Assembly: GCA_011523705.1 (NCBI GenBank)
Contig: WTGC01000102.1
Location: 1-52,803, forward strand
DNA from: Chloroflexota bacterium
GTDB taxonomy: Bacteria > Chloroflexota > Anaerolineae > Aggregatilineales > Phototrophicaceae
DNA length: 52,803 bases
Reading direction: 5' to 3'
Positions 44,550-52,079 of this stretch are shown here, piece after piece. The notes under the pieces were generated by a model, which saw only the letters and a list, made by a program, of their open reading frames with translations, was not told where the DNA came from and did not search any database. Positions within the stretch are counted from its first letter, which is position 1. Every line of letters begins with the position of its first letter. The translations under genes and the position numbers were made by a program.

Positions 44550-44591
44550 CTACACATTTTCGAATGAAGGCGCCTCGACAAGCCAATGGCG

Positions 44592-45836
44592 TCAGTATTT
44601 CGGCATCGCCGGGTCTATCTCGTCGGCCCAAGCCAAGATGCCGCCCTCGACGTTGTACATCTTCTCCAGGTCATAGCCGACTTCCGACAAGAAGGCGATG
44701 CTATCGGCGCTGCGCACGCCCGAGCGGCAATGCAAGTACAAGGTCTTGTCCTTCGGAATGTCCTTCAGGACCGTCTCCTCCCACAAACGGCGGCCGCCTT
44801 GAATTCCGTTTTTCGCCAACTGGATATCGGGCTTGGGGATCTTCACCGTGCCGTCGATGACGCTGATGTCCCATTCATGCGGGTCGCGCACATCGATCAC
44901 GACGACATCATCGCCGTTTTCCAGCGCCGCTTTCACATCGTGCACGGTCACCGACTGGATGTCTATATCGACGGTCTCGTCCACCGAAGTGAATTCGCTG
45001 TGGTCATGCGCCGGCATGCCGCAGAATTGCTCGTAGTCAATCAGTTCAATTTCATCCGCGGGGATGCCGCAAACGGGACAATTCGGGTCCTTGCGAATTC
45101 TAATCGAATGGAAGCTCATTTCAAGCGCGTCATAAAGCATCATGCGCCCGATCATCGGTTCGCCGATGCCGAGGAGCAGCTTGATCGCTTCGGTCGCCTG
45201 CATCGTGCCGATGGTGCCGGGCAGGATGCCAAGCACGCCACCTTCCGCGCAGCTCGGCACCAATCCCGGAGGCGGCGGCTCAGGGAACATGCAGCGATAG
45301 CAGGGGCCTTCATCGGCGTAAAAGACGCTGAGTTGACCTTCGAAGCGAAAGATGCTGCCATAGACGTTGGGAATCCCGAGCTTGACACAGGCGTCGTTGA
45401 CCAGGTAGCGCGTTGGAAAATTGTCGGTGCCATCAATGACGACATCCCAAGCGTCGCTGAAAATTCGCAAGGCGTTGTCCGATGTCAGCGGCTCATTGTA
45501 TTTGACCACTTCGATATCCGGGTTGAGGTCAAGCATGCGGGCTTCCGCGCTTTCAAGCTTGGATGCGCCGACCGTGCTGACCCCATGAATGACCTGCCGC
45601 TGCAGGTTGGTGAAATCGACCACATCGTAGTCGACCAAGCCGATTCGCCCGATCCCGGCCGCGGCCAGATAGAGCGCGAGCGGGCTGCCCAAGCCACCCG
45701 TCCCGATGAGCAGAACGCTGGACGCTTTCAAGCGGCGCTGGCCCTCCATGCCGACTTCCGGCATGATCACGTGGCGGCTGTAGCGCTTGACCTCGTCGTT
45801 GCTTAAGTCAGCGAATCGCTGATGAATAGATGTCAT
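44592..45836 (-). CDS. MoeB/ThiF-type E1-like adenylyltransferase with C-terminal rhodanese domain
   Basis: 414 residues. The ATP-binding Rossmann domain shows LLIGTGGLGSPLALYLAAAGIG and DYDVVDFTNLQRQ. The zinc site is CYRC and CPVC. The crossover loop is VPSCAEGGVLG. The C-terminal rhodanese domain has the active Cys370 in LHCRSGVRS. MoeZ/MOCS3-like proteins adenylate the C-terminal Gly of a ubiquitin-like carrier and then load it with sulfur. The carrier is encoded immediately upstream, overlapping as ATGA, with a GAGGAGG site inside its 3' end. An M67 peptidase is the first gene of the set. Confidence 0.93.
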   Translation of the reverse strand: MTSIHQRFADLSNDEVKRYSRHVIMPEVGMEGQRRLKASSVLLIGTGGLGSPLALYLAAAGIGRIGLVDYDVVDFTNLQRQVIHGVSTVGASKLESAEARMLDLNPDIEVVKYNEPLTSDNALRIFSDAWDVVIDGTDNFPTRYLVNDACVKLGIPNVYGSIFRFEGQLSVFYADEGPCYRCMFPEPPPPGLVPSCAEGGVLGILPGTIGTMQATEAIKLLLGIGEPMIGRMMLYDALEMSFHSIRIRKDPNCPVCGIPADEIELIDYEQFCGMPAHDHSEFTSVDETVDIDIQSVTVHDVKAALENGDDVVVIDVRDPHEWDISVIDGTVKIPKPDIQLAKNGIQGGRRLWEETVLKDIPKDKTLYLHCRSGVRSADSIAFLSEVGYDLEKMYNVEGGILAWADEIDPAMPKY

Positions 45837-46156
45837 CTCAGCGCCTCCTCGACTGCAATCTTCTTGCCTCTAAAGCTTTGGGGAGGGCTGCCGCCAGCGA
45901 TGCTCGGAATGATGCGCAGGCTGTCAGCGGCGTCAATTTCCGTGTCCAGCCCCTGCATGAAACGGATGTCTTCGTCGCCGATAAAAATGTTGACGAAGCT
46001 GCGCAGCTCATCGTCCTGGAAAAGGTGAACGCGCAGATCCGGATGCTGCTCCACCAGATTGCCGAGCGCCTCACCGACCGTGCCGCCAGCAACCTCGATG
46101 TCGGATGCGCCGCCTGTGAATGCGCGCAGCGGCGTCGGAATACGAATCTTAGCCAT
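45833..46156 (-). CDS. Ubiquitin-like (MoaD/ThiS family) sulfur carrier with buried Gly-Gly
   Basis: 107 residues with the beta-grasp fold (MAKIRIPTPLRAFTGGASDIEV...FVNIFIGDEDIRFMQGLDTEIDAADSLRIIPSIAGG). The diglycine that must be C-terminal for adenylation is at residues 88-89 and is followed by 18 more residues (SPPQSFRGKK...). The carrier should therefore need proteolytic trimming. The neighbouring M67/JAMM peptidase is an obvious candidate, as with Streptomyces QbsE/QbsD. AGGGG lies about 6 bases before the ATG. Confidence 0.9.
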   Translation of the reverse strand: MAKIRIPTPLRAFTGGASDIEVAGGTVGEALGNLVEQHPDLRVHLFQDDELRSFVNIFIGDEDIRFMQGLDTEIDAADSLRIIPSIAGGSPPQSFRGKKIAVEEALR

Positions 46157-46271
46157 ATTTTGCCCCTATTCCAGTCATCTTGAGACACACTATATGAACG
46201 AATTGGTCCGCCCAATTCTTACGCCTTAAGATCAGCCCAAGGTAAGCGCCGCCCTTCGACAGGCGGTCGCC

Positions 46272-46697
46272 TCAGGTAAGCGAGAGCGTGCCTTCCTCAA
46301 AGGCGCCGCGATCCGGACGCAAGCGCCAGACCCGCATGTCAACTGCCCTCGCCATCATGACCGACGTGATGACATAAACGAAATTCGGCAGCGCGTGCTC
46401 GCGGTCGTATTCCGATGGGATCGCCGGCGAATCGGGATGGCTGTGATAATAGCCCACCAGGCTAAGCCCCCGCTCGTCCGCCTCATCTTCCAGGCGCATC
46501 CAGTCCTGCGGTTTCATCGCGTATCGATGGTATTGCTCTTCTTCGGCAAATGTGTTTTCCACCTCGATAACGTCCAGGACGGTGATGGCGTCAGCCTGCG
46601 CTTCGCCCAGCAGGAAGCCGCCGCCTTCGTTCGGATACGAGGCTTCCATCTGCTCGAAGATTTTTCGCTGCAACTCCCTGCTTAGCTGGACGTCCAT
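46272..46697 (-). CDS. M67 family (Mov34/JAB1/MPN) JAMM metallopeptidase
   Basis: 141 residues with a complete JAMM zinc site: Glu24 (PNEGGGFLLG) and HSHPDSPAIPSEYD giving His85, His87, Ser95 and Asp98. Bacterial members next to E1-like and MoaD/ThiS-like genes cleave after the Gly-Gly of the carrier, or release cysteine from it as Mec does in Mycobacterium. It is the first gene of the three-gene set. The carrier gene follows after 115 bases with nothing else recognisable between them. The ribosome binding site is weak (GGGA). Confidence 0.93.
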   Translation of the reverse strand: MDVQLSRELQRKIFEQMEASYPNEGGGFLLGEAQADAITVLDVIEVENTFAEEEQYHRYAMKPQDWMRLEDEADERGLSLVGYYHSHPDSPAIPSEYDREHALPNFVYVITSVMMARAVDMRVWRLRPDRGAFEEGTLSLT

Positions 46698-46727
46698 GTA
46701 ACGGATCCCGAATCAACGTCGCATATC

Positions 46728-46754
46728 AAAAGAGCCAACCGCTTGGGCTGGCTC
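46728..46754 (-). terminator. Intrinsic terminator upstream of the M67 peptidase gene
   Basis: On the minus strand GAGCCA (46754-46749), an 11-base loop and TGGCTC (46737-46732) are followed by TTTT (46731-46728). It ends about 30 bases before the M67 ATG. Confidence 0.6.
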
Positions 46755-46895
46755 CTGTCTCATTCCTCTTCGCCTCTCAGGCGCGGGGATTCTCAGTCAG
46801 CGCAGCTCCCGAAACGGCATCGCACCGAATCGACCGTACACGTGCAACAACAGCCTTCCCCTAATCTGGTCATTCTTGCGCCCGTCTCTAACATG
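46728..46895 (-). ncRNA. Putative small RNA or attenuator leader of about 168 nt
   Basis: A sigma70-like promoter at 46902-46930 and a terminator at 46728-46754 bracket about 168 nt without a credible ORF. Internal pairings are possible: GGGGA with TCCCC, GCAC with GTGC, and the small hairpin CGCCT-GAG-AGGCG. It is either a free small RNA (the size is like 6S RNA) or a leader that controls the downstream M67/carrier/E1 genes. I could not match it to a riboswitch class from memory. It occupies part of the 452-base gap 46698-47149. Confidence 0.4.
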
Positions 46896-46901
46896 GGCAG
46901 C

Positions 46902-46930
46902 AGACTAGCATATCTACTGGATTCACGCAA
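46902..46930 (-). promoter_or_regulatory. Putative promoter of the small RNA / M67 operon
   Basis: On the minus strand TTGCGT (46930-46925), a 17-base spacer and TAGTCT (46907-46902), with an extended TGC before the -10. Confidence 0.55.
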
Positions 46931-47006
46931 CGGCAGCTTATCGTCAGACGACTGCCGCGCCGGTCACAGATGGCACTCTTCCAAGCTTTCACGCGATTTA
47001 TCAACA

Positions 47007-47035
47007 TTGTAGCCCGTCATAGCGAGTGCTATACT
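47007..47035 (+). promoter_or_regulatory. Putative promoter of the citrate synthase gene
   Basis: TTGTAG (47007-47012), a 17-base spacer and TATACT (47030-47035). This is the best sigma70-type match in the gap and leaves a leader of about 108 bases. Confidence 0.55.
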
Positions 47036-47149
47036 AGCGCGCGTTATCGAAGCAGGCATTTTATTCGGCGCCGCCTGATACACATCCGTCTCGGCCAAAT
47101 GGCGCGGCGACTTGCGGCGAGCGCAATCTGCAACAAGGAGAGAGACTTC

Positions 47150-48286
47150 ATGGCGGATAAAGGTGGGCTTGAAGAAGCCGTCGTTGCAGATATCAGCACG
47201 AGCTTCATTGATGGCGGCATCGGAGAGCTAATTTATTGCGGATACGCCATTGAAGACCTGGCGGAGCAAGCCACATTTGAAGAAGTCCTGTTTTTGCTTT
47301 TCAACAGCCGCCTGCCCAATCGCGCGGAATACGACGAATTGCGCCTCACAATCGCGCGGAACGCCGCCATACCGGATGAGGTCATCGCCATGCTTCGATC
47401 GCTGCCCCCGAGCACGCCAGCGATGGCGGCGCTGCGCACAGCGGTTTCCATGCTATCGGCTTTTGACAGCGAGGCGGAGAATCTCACCGACAAAGACGCG
47501 GCGAAGGCGAAGGCTTTCCGTTTGACGGGCCAGATCACCACCGTCTGCGCCGCCTGGATGCGGATCGCAAAGGGCGAAGCGCCTGTCCAACCACGAGCTG
47601 ACCTCAGCGTGGCGGAAAACTTCGTGTATATGATATCGGGCGAAGAACCGGATGCCACCGCCTGCGCGGCGCTCAATGTCTATCTGGTGCTGCTGGCGGA
47701 GCACGGCATGAACGCCAGCACCTTCACCACCCGCGTCGTCACCGCCACCGGATCGGATATGCACAGCGCCATCGTCGCCGGCATCGGCGCCTTGAAGGGA
47801 CCCTCTCATGGCGGCGCCAATTCGGCCGCGATGCATATGTTTCTGGAGATCGGCGAAGTTGACAATGTGGGACCCTGGTTCGAAAAGTATGTCAAGTCCG
47901 GTCAGCGGCGCATTATGGGCATCGGGCATCGCGTCTATAAGTCCAATGATCCGCGCGCGGACATACTGCGCCGTCATGCTGAGGCGCTGGCGGAAAGCTC
48001 GGGCAAGCGCAAGTGGTACGACATCGCGGTGAAACTGGCGGATACAGCCCGCGCTGACGAATACTTCATCAAGCGCAATTTATATCCCAATGTCGATTAC
48101 TACAGCGCGATTGTGCTCTACACCCTGGATCTCGATGTCGATATGTTCACGCCGCTCTTCGCCATGTCGCGGATCGCCGGCTGGTCAGCCCATGTCATCG
48201 CCCAAATGGGCGGACGTCTGATCCGTCCCAAAGCCAATTACATCGGCCCTCGCGGTCGCCAATGGACGCCGATCGACGAACGATAA
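47150..48286 (+). CDS. gltA: Citrate synthase
   Basis: 378 residues, the short bacterial/archaeal type. Catalytic His220 (GPSHGGANSAAMHM), His260 (GIGHRVYKSNDPRA) and Asp316 (NVDYYSAIVLY) are all present. It condenses acetyl-CoA and oxaloacetate; a 2-methylcitrate synthase activity cannot be excluded from sequence. AAGGAGAG precedes the ATG at 47150, and the frame upstream to 46970 is leader. PEP carboxylase, which makes oxaloacetate, and aconitase are in the same window. Confidence 0.95.
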   Translation: MADKGGLEEAVVADISTSFIDGGIGELIYCGYAIEDLAEQATFEEVLFLLFNSRLPNRAEYDELRLTIARNAAIPDEVIAMLRSLPPSTPAMAALRTAVSMLSAFDSEAENLTDKDAAKAKAFRLTGQITTVCAAWMRIAKGEAPVQPRADLSVAENFVYMISGEEPDATACAALNVYLVLLAEHGMNASTFTTRVVTATGSDMHSAIVAGIGALKGPSHGGANSAAMHMFLEIGEVDNVGPWFEKYVKSGQRRIMGIGHRVYKSNDPRADILRRHAEALAESSGKRKWYDIAVKLADTARADEYFIKRNLYPNVDYYSAIVLYTLDLDVDMFTPLFAMSRIAGWSAHVIAQMGGRLIRPKANYIGPRGRQWTPIDER

Positions 48287-48358
48287 GACTTCAGATATCC
48301 GCATTTCCGTCCTGGCGGTCTTAGTCGAGCGCTCTTAGGACCCGCCCGCCGCTAGAAT

Positions 48359-48388
48359 TTGCCTTCCGCCGCAATCCTATGCTAATCT
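48359..48388 (+). promoter_or_regulatory. Putative promoter of the first rhomboid gene
   Basis: TTGCCT (48359-48364), an 18-base spacer and TAATCT (48383-48388) with an extended TGC. A TAGAAT hexamer at 48353-48358 overlaps the region. Confidence 0.45.
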
Positions 48389-48418
48389 GAACCTGCGGAT
48401 TGACGCGGAAACTGCAGC

Positions 48419-49105
48419 ATGATCCCCTATAAGATTGTCGGCACCTCGAGTTATCGACCCTACATCGCTTTCTTTGTCACGGTCGCAAACGTGCTGGCAT
48501 TCTCCTATGTCCTGGTTTATGCCTTCCTCGGCGGGCTCTCGCTTGAAGAGGTGTACCGGCACTACGTCCTGGACGTCTGCGCCGTTCACAGCCAGCCCTT
48601 GAGCGAAACGCTGGTCGATGGATTGCGCAGCATCTTCCTGCACATGAGCTTCGTGCACCTGACATCGAATATTATCATCTTCTACGTGTTCGGCGCGCGG
48701 ATCGAAGAACATCTCGGGCATTGGCGTTTTCTCGCCTTCTATCTGCTCGCTGGTTTCGGCGGGCATCTGGGGCATCTTTTATTTGATGGCGGGCTCTGCA
48801 GCGAGCCGCAGTATATGGTCGGCTCGAGCGGCGCCATCTCCGGCATCATCGGCGCTTTCCTGTTTCTATTCCCAACCGCGCGCATCATGTCCAGGATCGT
48901 CATTCTGAAAGTATTCGGCTACGACGTCAATGTGCCGGCCTGGGTCTATCTGATTTACTGGTTTTTCTTACAATTCTTCAATCAGGTTGGCTCGGTGGCG
49001 CCGCGGATCAATGTGCAGTGGGGGCACGTCGGCGGTTTCATCACCGGGCTGGCGTTGATCTTTCTCTTCTCTTTTTTCATCGCGCCGCCTCGCGTTAAGC
49101 AATAG
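48419..49105 (+). CDS. Rhomboid family intramembrane serine protease
   Basis: 228 residues with six predicted helices. The catalytic Ser137 is in GSSGAISG at the start of helix 4 and the catalytic His203 in WGHVGGF of helix 6. FLHMSFVHLTSNIIIFYVFG is the conserved helix 2 region with the oxyanion His/Asn. It should cleave transmembrane substrates within the membrane. A paralogue follows 93 bases downstream on the same strand. The substrates are unknown. Confidence 0.92.
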   Translation: MIPYKIVGTSSYRPYIAFFVTVANVLAFSYVLVYAFLGGLSLEEVYRHYVLDVCAVHSQPLSETLVDGLRSIFLHMSFVHLTSNIIIFYVFGARIEEHLGHWRFLAFYLLAGFGGHLGHLLFDGGLCSEPQYMVGSSGAISGIIGAFLFLFPTARIMSRIVILKVFGYDVNVPAWVYLIYWFFLQFFNQVGSVAPRINVQWGHVGGFITGLALIFLFSFFIAPPRVKQ

Positions 49106-49198
49106 GCTCGCGGCGTGGCGCGCTTTTCCAGATTGGCTTGCGCGAAACCGAAACCCTGTGATAACGTATAAATTGCAAGCTAGGTTGAGGGATGCGAT

Positions 49199-49912
49199 AT
49201 GTTTCCATTGACGGTAGTCGGCCGAGACAAGACGATTCCAAAAGCAGCCATTGCCATCATCGTTGTCAATATCCTGGTATTCCTCTGGGAGCTTTCGGTT
49301 GATGCCCAAGGCGACGGATTCCTGAAGGCGGCACTGCAAAATTACGGCTTGGAAGTATGCAAGATTGGCGAGCAATCGATCGCTGCAACCGGCTTGGACG
49401 GGTTCCGCAGCATGTTCTTACACGCGAGCGCCGCTCATCTGCTGGGCAATATGTGGTTCTTGTTCTTGTTTGGCGGCTTGGTGGAGCGCTACCTCGGCAG
49501 CATAAAGTTCATTCTCGCTTATTTGGGATTCGGCGCGGTCGCGACTTTGGCGCATGTGGCATTTGGCAATACGGTCTGCACGGTGACCGATACCGGCGTG
49601 GTGATTGGGGCGAGCGGCGCCGTTGCCGGCGTCATGGGTGGTTTCCTCGTGCTGCGTCCCAAGGCCAAAGTCAAGACGATGCTCGGCTTCTTCCGCCCCT
49701 TTGTCTGGTCGCTGAATGTGCCCGCTTTTCTCTTCCTGGGCTACTGGCTGCTGATGGATGTCTTGCAGCAAGTCGGCTGGATCGGCGTCGAAACCGATGT
49801 GGCGCATTGGGCGCATATTGGCGGTTTCGTCGCCGGGCTGGCTTTAATCTTCTTTGCTGGTTTCATCAAACCGCTGCCGAAACCGGACCCGCTGGAGCAT
49901 TTGGCCGAATAG
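49199..49912 (+). CDS. Rhomboid family intramembrane serine protease (second copy)
   Basis: 237 residues. Catalytic Ser139 lies in GASGAVAG and His206 in HWAHIGGF; helix 2 is FLHASAAHLLGNMWFLFLFG. It starts MFPLTVVGRDKTIPKAAIAIIVVN and has a short cytoplasmic C-terminal tail. It is clearly paralogous to the preceding protein, but diverged. GAGGG lies about 8 bases before the ATG. A strong intrinsic terminator ends the transcript. Confidence 0.93.
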   Translation: MFPLTVVGRDKTIPKAAIAIIVVNILVFLWELSVDAQGDGFLKAALQNYGLEVCKIGEQSIAATGLDGFRSMFLHASAAHLLGNMWFLFLFGGLVERYLGSIKFILAYLGFGAVATLAHVAFGNTVCTVTDTGVVIGASGAVAGVMGGFLVLRPKAKVKTMLGFFRPFVWSLNVPAFLFLGYWLLMDVLQQVGWIGVETDVAHWAHIGGFVAGLALIFFAGFIKPLPKPDPLEHLAE

Positions 49913-49943
49913 CCTTCCAATGGGTCAGGATTCTGGCAGGCCG

Positions 49944-49970
49944 CCGCGGTCCATTTGGCTGCGGTTTTTT
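49944..49970 (+). terminator. Intrinsic terminator after the rhomboid genes
   Basis: CCGCGGTC (49944-49951) pairs over 8 bp, including two wobbles, with GGCTGCGG (49957-49964) across a 5-base loop and is followed by six T. Confidence 0.85.
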
Positions 49971-49998
49971 GTTTGGCAGGAAGTGAGTCTGGCGCTAG

Positions 49999-50751
49999 CT
50001 AGCTCAGCGATGGAATATAAAGAATGATGAAGTTGCAGACGATCTGGCAAATCCAAGACGAAGCCAGCCCATTGCGTTCGCGCACATACACATAGAGCAA
50101 ATTCGTGACCAGCAGCAGGATGACGATGACCAGCGCGACCGCCTGATGATCCGAAATGGATTGCCACATCACAGGAAAGAAGAGCACGATATTCCACAGC
50201 GTCGCCAGCAGCCCCACCAACCAGGACATGAGCTGGCGCTGCAGCAGTCCGCGGAAAAATAGGGTCTCGGCAAGCGGCATAACAAAAACCAAAAAAGCGA
50301 GCAGGCTTCCCGTCGACATGCCCGGGAAGAGGCGTCTCGTTGCCGGGCCCAGTACGTGCTGGCTCAGAAACACAAGGAAGGGGATACCCAGCAGGATGCC
50401 GTATAGGAGGCCCCAGCCCAGGTTGTCGGGTCGTTCCTGCCCAATCCGTTCCATGCTGCCGAGCAGCCACGACAGGACGCTCACGCCGGCCAAGGCGCCC
50501 CAGGCCAGGGTATAGCGCAGTTCGACGCTTTCCGGCAGCAGCGGCGTTAGCCCGACGCTCAAAGCGGCCGCGATGATGAAGCCAAAGAGGGGATCGCTGG
50601 CGCCTCGATACTGGGCGCGCGCGCGTACGCCGGTGAATTCGTTCCGCGATTGAAGCGCCTCGGATGAGCCAGCGGCGTCAACAGATTCGCCACTATAGAC
50701 CGCCCGATCCTTATCGTCCGGCAGCGGATCAAATGGCGCCTTGGGCATCAT
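49999..50751 (-). CDS. CPBP-like intramembrane protein with altered catalytic residues
   Basis: 250 residues. A polar N-terminal ~55 residues is followed by about seven helices. The segment PLAETLFFRGLLQRQL matches motif 1 of CPBP (CAAX/bacteriocin-processing) proteases, but EExxxR reads ETLFFR, so the second Glu is replaced by Thr. The later metal-ligand His positions also seem changed (LATLWNIVLFF, IVCNFII). It may be an inactive family member. The ATG overlaps the threonine aldolase stop as ATGA, so the two are coupled. Confidence 0.7.
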   Translation of the reverse strand: MMPKAPFDPLPDDKDRAVYSGESVDAAGSSEALQSRNEFTGVRARAQYRGASDPLFGFIIAAALSVGLTPLLPESVELRYTLAWGALAGVSVLSWLLGSMERIGQERPDNLGWGLLYGILLGIPFLVFLSQHVLGPATRRLFPGMSTGSLLAFLVFVMPLAETLFFRGLLQRQLMSWLVGLLATLWNIVLFFPVMWQSISDHQAVALVIVILLLVTNLLYVYVRERNGLASSWICQIVCNFIILYIPSLS

Positions 50752-51788
50752 GAGAGAACAGCTCTGACCGCCGACAAGGTCAGCGCGATAGCTCGCTGAT
50801 CAATCCAATAATGGGTGCGCAAGCGAATTTCGCCCGCTTCCCCGCCGTAGGGAGACATGCGAATATTATACTTTTGCCATAATTGGCGAACAAATTCGTC
50901 AAGCGACAGCCCGATATCGGCCGCGAGCGCAAAGACGATGAAATTCGTTTGCTGGCTCTGAATGCGCAAGCCGGGTATTTCGCTCAAGCCCTCAGCTAGC
51001 AGCTGCGCGTTCTGGTGATCCTCAATCAGGCGATCGGTCATTTCGTGAAGCGCGATGATACCCGCCGCAGCCAAGACGCCGGCCTGCCGCAGGCTGCCAC
51101 CCAAGGCTTTCCGCGCCCGGCGCGCCCGTCGGATAAAATCGTCATTCCCAACCAGCACCGAGCCCACCGGCGCGCACAGCCCTTTGGACAGGCAGAAGGT
51201 CACTGAATCGGCATCCGCCACCAACTCCTTCACATCAACAGCGTAAGCGGCGGCCGCGTTGAAAATCCGCGCGCCATCAATGTGCAGGATCAGCCCGTTT
51301 CGGCGAGCGAACTCCCCGACCTCAGCGGTGTATTCGGGGGAGATCGGTACGCCGCCGGCCATATTGTGCGTATTTTCCAGCGCCACCAAGCGCGTAACCG
51401 GTTTGTGCTCGTCATCGGGATTGATCGCCTTTTCCAAATCGCTAAGCTGCAAGGTGGCATCTGCTTGTACCGGAACTGTGCGTGGGATAAGACTACCGAA
51501 TTGCGCCATCCCGCCCTGCTCGTTTACAAATATGTGCGATGTGTCCCCGATGACAATGGACTCGCCGCGCTGGCAGTGCGCGAGCAAGGCGCAAAGATTG
51601 CCTTGCGTGCCACTGGTGACGAAGACGGCCGCCTCCTTGCCCAGCTTCGCCGCCGCGTCGGCTTCCAATTGGTTCACCGTCGGATCATCATGGTAAACAT
51701 CATCGCCGACCGCCGCCTTCGCCATCGCCTCGCGCATCGCTGGCGTCGGATGCGAGACGGTATCGCTTCTCAAGTCGATGTATTCCAT
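50748..51788 (-). CDS. ltaE: Low-specificity L-threonine aldolase
   Basis: 346 residues. IDLRSDTVSHPTPAMREAMAKAAVGDDVYHDDPTVNQLE is the family N-terminus in order; LENTHNMAGG, LHIDGARIFNAA and the PLP lysine Lys202 in SKGLCAPVG follow. It splits threonine or allo-threonine into glycine and acetaldehyde. The size and motifs fit LtaE well. It is co-translated with the CPBP-like gene downstream and divergent from the P-type ATPase gene. Confidence 0.94.
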   Translation of the reverse strand: MEYIDLRSDTVSHPTPAMREAMAKAAVGDDVYHDDPTVNQLEADAAAKLGKEAAVFVTSGTQGNLCALLAHCQRGESIVIGDTSHIFVNEQGGMAQFGSLIPRTVPVQADATLQLSDLEKAINPDDEHKPVTRLVALENTHNMAGGVPISPEYTAEVGEFARRNGLILHIDGARIFNAAAAYAVDVKELVADADSVTFCLSKGLCAPVGSVLVGNDDFIRRARRARKALGGSLRQAGVLAAAGIIALHEMTDRLIEDHQNAQLLAEGLSEIPGLRIQSQQTNFIVFALAADIGLSLDEFVRQLWQKYNIRMSPYGGEAGEIRLRTHYWIDQRAIALTLSAVRAVLS

Positions 51789-51956
51789 TCGCCTGGCTCA
51801 ATCCTTCGTTGGTCGCCTTCCGGTCTCGATACTAGACAGGAACGATGCGATACGCAATGCCGAATGCCGCGCTTCAGTCGCCGCCCAAGCGCGGCAACAC
51901 CGCCATGTCGCGAGATCGACGACTGCGCCTGAGTGCTGATGGCTACCGATATGCGG

Positions 51957-51962
51957 TACAAT
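51957..51962 (+). promoter_or_regulatory. Putative -10 box for the P-type ATPase transcript
   Basis: TACAAT lies 12 bases before the upstream ORF's ribosome binding site. The -35 region is weak. The rest of 51789-51956 holds no recognisable element. Confidence 0.35.
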
Positions 51963-51983
51963 GCATTTTGGATGGAGACGTCA

Positions 51984-52004
51984 ATGATCAAAGCTATCGC
52001 ATGA
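51984..52004 (+). CDS. Six-codon upstream ORF (MIKAIA)
   Basis: The ATG is preceded by GGAGACGTCA (51974-51983), the same ten bases that precede and overlap the ATPase ATG (52071-52080). It could be a leader peptide controlling the ATPase gene. It may also be chance, since such short ORFs are common. Confidence 0.35.
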   Translation: MIKAIA

Positions 52005-52036
52005 GATCAAGGCCTCTTCCGATCCGGCTGTTATTG

Positions 52037-52067
52037 TGGCGCGCCACCAGAAAGCCTTCGCGCGCCA
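52037..52067 (+). promoter_or_regulatory. GC-rich hairpin just before the ATPase ribosome binding site
   Basis: TGGCGCGC (52037-52044) pairs perfectly with GCGCGCCA (52060-52067) across a 15-base loop, ending 3 bases before GGAG. An overlapping 12-bp palindrome, GTGGCGCGCCAC (52036-52047), is an alternative fold. Confidence 0.5.
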
Positions 52068-52079
52068 TGTGGAGACGTC

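Noticed and set aside
44586..45806. 406-codon open frame opposite the E1-rhodanese gene
   Set aside because: Shadow frame; the opposite strand carries a complete, motif-rich enzyme.
46698..47149. tRNA, tmRNA, RNase P or SRP RNA in the long gap
   Set aside because: No T-loop sequence, CCA end or conserved core of these RNAs is visible; only the promoter/terminator-bounded RNA is kept as a candidate.
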